Below, piece by piece: positions 59,544 through 64,000 of a stretch of DNA of 64,000 nt. The number at the start of each line of letters is the position of its first letter. Position 1 is the stretch's first letter. A program made the translations under genes and the position numbers. A model generated the notes under the pieces. The model made no database searches. It had not been told where the DNA came from and saw only the letters and a program-made list of their open reading frames with translations. Origin of the DNA: Dryocola sp051307055 (GTDB lineage Bacteria; Pseudomonadota; Gammaproteobacteria; Enterobacterales; Enterobacteriaceae); NCBI RefSeq assembly GCF_051307055.1, contig NZ_CP149994.1, positions 310,001 to 374,000 of the forward strand, given 5' to 3'.

Positions 59544-60073
59544 GCCAGGTATTCATCTTTCCAGCGCACATAGTTATTCGCGGAGTATTTAAGTCCTTCA
59601 AGCTCCGCCTCTTTCAATGGACGAACCTGCTTCGCTGGGCTTCCCAGATATAAATAGCCGCTTTCCAGACGTTTGTTCGGCGAAACCAGGCTACCCGCTC
59701 CGATCATGACATCGTCTTCTACTACCACGCCATCCAGCAAAATTGATCCCATCCCAACCAGCACACGGTTTCCTATAGTGCAGCCGTGAAGCATAACCTT
59801 ATGTCCGATGGTGACGTCCTCGCCTACGATGAGCGGATTACCTTCCGGGTTATAGGAAGATTTATGGGTAACGTGCAGAACACAGCCATCCTGAATATTG
59901 GTTCGCGCGCCAATAGCCACATAGTTCACGTCGCCGCGAATCGCCACTAACGGCCAGATACTGACATCGTCGGCCAGACGGACGTCGCCAATCACCACAC
60001 TGGAAGGATCCAACATCACGCGTTGGCCTGTTGCAGGAAACATTTTCTGAAAGGGACGTAATACAGCAGTCAT
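59519..60073 (-). CDS. yrdA: YrdA, gamma-carbonic-anhydrase-like hexapeptide-repeat protein
   Basis: 184 residues from the ATG at 60073, E. coli length. Left-handed beta-helix of hexapeptide repeats with the metal-binding histidines in CVLHVTHKS, TIGHKVMLHG. Probable zinc hydrolase or carbonic-anhydrase-like protein of uncertain substrate. An upstream frame to 60133 is not conserved. Divergent from the rRNA operon. Confidence 0.93.
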   Translation of the reverse strand: MTAVLRPFQKMFPATGQRVMLDPSSVVIGDVRLADDVSIWPLVAIRGDVNYVAIGARTNIQDGCVLHVTHKSSYNPEGNPLIVGEDVTIGHKVMLHGCTIGNRVLVGMGSILLDGVVVEDDVMIGAGSLVSPNKRLESGYLYLGSPAKQVRPLKEAELEGLKYSANNYVRWKDEYLAQDNQYQP

Positions 60074-60225
60074 AACAACCTCTGAGAATTCATTGCGTAG
60101 ATAAACTCTGGCTGCTTTTTTGACCATTAGCAAGGGGGTAAAACGCTATAAAGAGAGCGGATCGGGCAAGATCTCATCGAAAAGGGTGAAAACTAAACAC
60201 TTAAAAGAAAAGATCGAAAAAAGAC

Positions 60226-60253
60226 TTGTGCAATAAATCGGGATCCCTATAAT
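60226..60253 (+). promoter_or_regulatory. rRNA operon promoter P1
   Basis: TTGTGC (60226-60231), 16-base spacer, TATAAT (60248-60253) followed by the GC-rich discriminator GCGCCTCC, as in E. coli rrn P1. The A/T-rich stretch at about 60190-60222 fits an UP element, with Fis sites expected upstream. Confidence 0.92.
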
Positions 60254-60335
60254 GCGCCTCCATCGACACGGAACATGTGAACAACATCACAGAGTAACGG
60301 CGGCGATGAGAGTTAAAAAATCCTGAAAGTGAGGG

Positions 60336-60363
60336 TTGACTCTGAAAGAGGAAAGCGTAATAT
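60336..60363 (+). promoter_or_regulatory. rRNA operon promoter P2
   Basis: TTGACT (60336-60341), 16-base spacer, TAATAT (60358-60363), about 110 bases after P1, the usual tandem arrangement. Confidence 0.88.
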
Positions 60364-60403
60364 ACGCCACCTCGCAACAGCAGGCGAAGCCGCTCGTTGC
60401 ACC

Positions 60404-60415
60404 GCTCTTTAACAA
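60404..60415 (+). promoter_or_regulatory. rrn leader boxA (antitermination)
   Basis: GCTCTTTAACAA is the boxA consensus bound by NusB-NusE; it lets RNA polymerase pass Rho sites in the untranslated rRNA transcript. The rest of the leader to the 16S 5' end contains the left arm of the 16S processing stem at 60421-60436. Confidence 0.92.
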
Positions 60416-60574
60416 TTTATCAGACAATCTGTGTGGGCACTCGCAGGATTGATATCTCAGCATCTGCGGATGCAAAAAAATATCAAGCCTTAAAGTGACC
60501 AGACAGTAATTCATTATGAATTATGTGAATGTAATCTTTGAGCACCGCTTACAGATGTAAGCAAATCAAGCTTT

Positions 60575-62117
<1,543 letters not shown>

Positions 62118-62202
62118 CCTGAAAGATACGTTCCGCGCAGTGTCCACACAGATTGTCTGATAGAAGTAAAGAAGCAAGGCGTCTTGCGAGTGAGACTTCA
62201 GT
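62118..62202 (+). other. 16S-tRNA spacer with right arm of the 16S processing stem
   Basis: CCACACAGATTGTCTG (62144-62159) is exactly complementary to CAGACAATCTGTGTGG (60421-60436) before 16S, forming the 16-bp RNase III processing stem. Confidence 0.88.
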
Positions 62203-62278
62203 GTCCCCTTCGTCTAGAGGCCCAGGACACCGCCCTTTCACGGCGGTAACAGGGGTTCGAATCCCCTAGGGGACGCCA
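62203..62278 (+). tRNA. gltU: tRNA-Glu (anticodon TTC)
   Basis: 76 bases from GTCCCCTTCGTCTAGAGG to an encoded CCA. Anticodon loop CTTTCAC gives TTC at 62237-62239; T arm GGGGTTCGAATCCCC; acceptor GTCCCCT pairs with AGGGGAC. Lies in the 16S-23S spacer and is processed from the rRNA transcript. The symbol is a family name; copy letter is not determinable. Confidence 0.97.
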
Positions 62279-62499
62279 CTTGCTTGGTGACAGGTGAAAG
62301 GTGTCGCTAAAAAATATCTTAAAACTGACTTTTACAGTCGGCTTTAAGATATTGCTCTTTAAAAATCCGGAACAAGCTGAAAATTGAAATGACATGTCGT
62401 CTCATTCTTCCGTAATAAAGAATGAGAATACGATATGTCCGAGTCTCTCAACTTTTCACAACAGACGGGTGTGTCTCACGAGACACCTTCGGGTTGTGA
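62279..62499 (+). other. tRNA-Glu-23S spacer with boxA and 23S processing stem
   Basis: 221 bases. A stem around AATATCTTAAA..TTTAAGATATT, a second boxA TGCTCTTTAAAAA (62353-62365), a long hairpin with GACATGTCGTCTCATTCTT facing AAAGAATGAG..GATATGTC, and the left arm of the 23S processing stem (CACAACAGACG..) next to the 23S 5' end. Confidence 0.82.

Positions 62500-64000
<1,501 letters not shown>

Overview
The window is chromosomal DNA of a member of the Enterobacteriaceae (gamma-proteobacteria). Nearly every protein is a close relative of an E. coli K-12 protein, in the same order as the E. coli dam-crp-rpsL-rpsJ-rrnD region read backwards. The 16S gene is of the Enterobacter/Cedecea/Klebsiella kind, and an ERIC repeat, specific to enterobacteria and relatives, is present. 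Genus cannot be fixed from sequence reading alone.

Layout. 1-4000: end of damX, then dam, rpe, gph, trpS (+). 4000-10700 (-): cysG, nirC, nirD, nirB and tsgA, with FNR and NarL/NarP sites in front of nirB. 10900-14400 (+): ppiA with a CpxR box, the yhfG-fic antitoxin-toxin pair, pabA, argD. 14400-20300: yhfK (with an enlarged ERIC element against its start), crp, yhfA, prkB, yheU, yheT. 20300-29700: a LysE-type exporter, yheS, kefGB, yheV, slyD, slyX, fkpA (sigma-E promoter), yheO-tusDCB. 29700-49660 is the translation core: str operon (rpsL rpsG fusA tufA), a small iron island (bfd, bfr, a truncated prepilin peptidase), then the S10, spc and alpha operons through rplQ with their autoregulatory leaders. 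49700-60100: yhdN, zntR, arfA, mscL, trkA, rsmB, fmt, def, then divergent dprA, smg, yrdD, tsaC, aroE, yrdB, with yrdA converging. 60200-64000: an rRNA operon (P1, P2, boxA leader, 16S, tRNA-Glu, about the first half of 23S).

Most of the window is conserved housekeeping DNA: translation machinery and its maturation (fmt, def, rsmB, tsaC, tusBCD, slyD, arfA), periplasmic folding factors (ppiA, fkpA), ion homeostasis (kefGB, trkA, mscL), anaerobic nitrite reduction with its siroheme supply (nirBDC-cysG), and global regulation (crp, dam). I see no undescribed multi-gene system. The items that stand out are between or beside genes: a pair of inverted, diverged ~80-bp two-hairpin repeats (after dam and before yheV), an ERIC with an internal insertion touching the yhfK start, REP-like palindromes in the nir region, an exporter gene between yheT and yheS, a methylase-less prepilin peptidase with no secretion operon, and a Glu-tRNA spacer in the rRNA operon at the position of E. 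coli rrnD.
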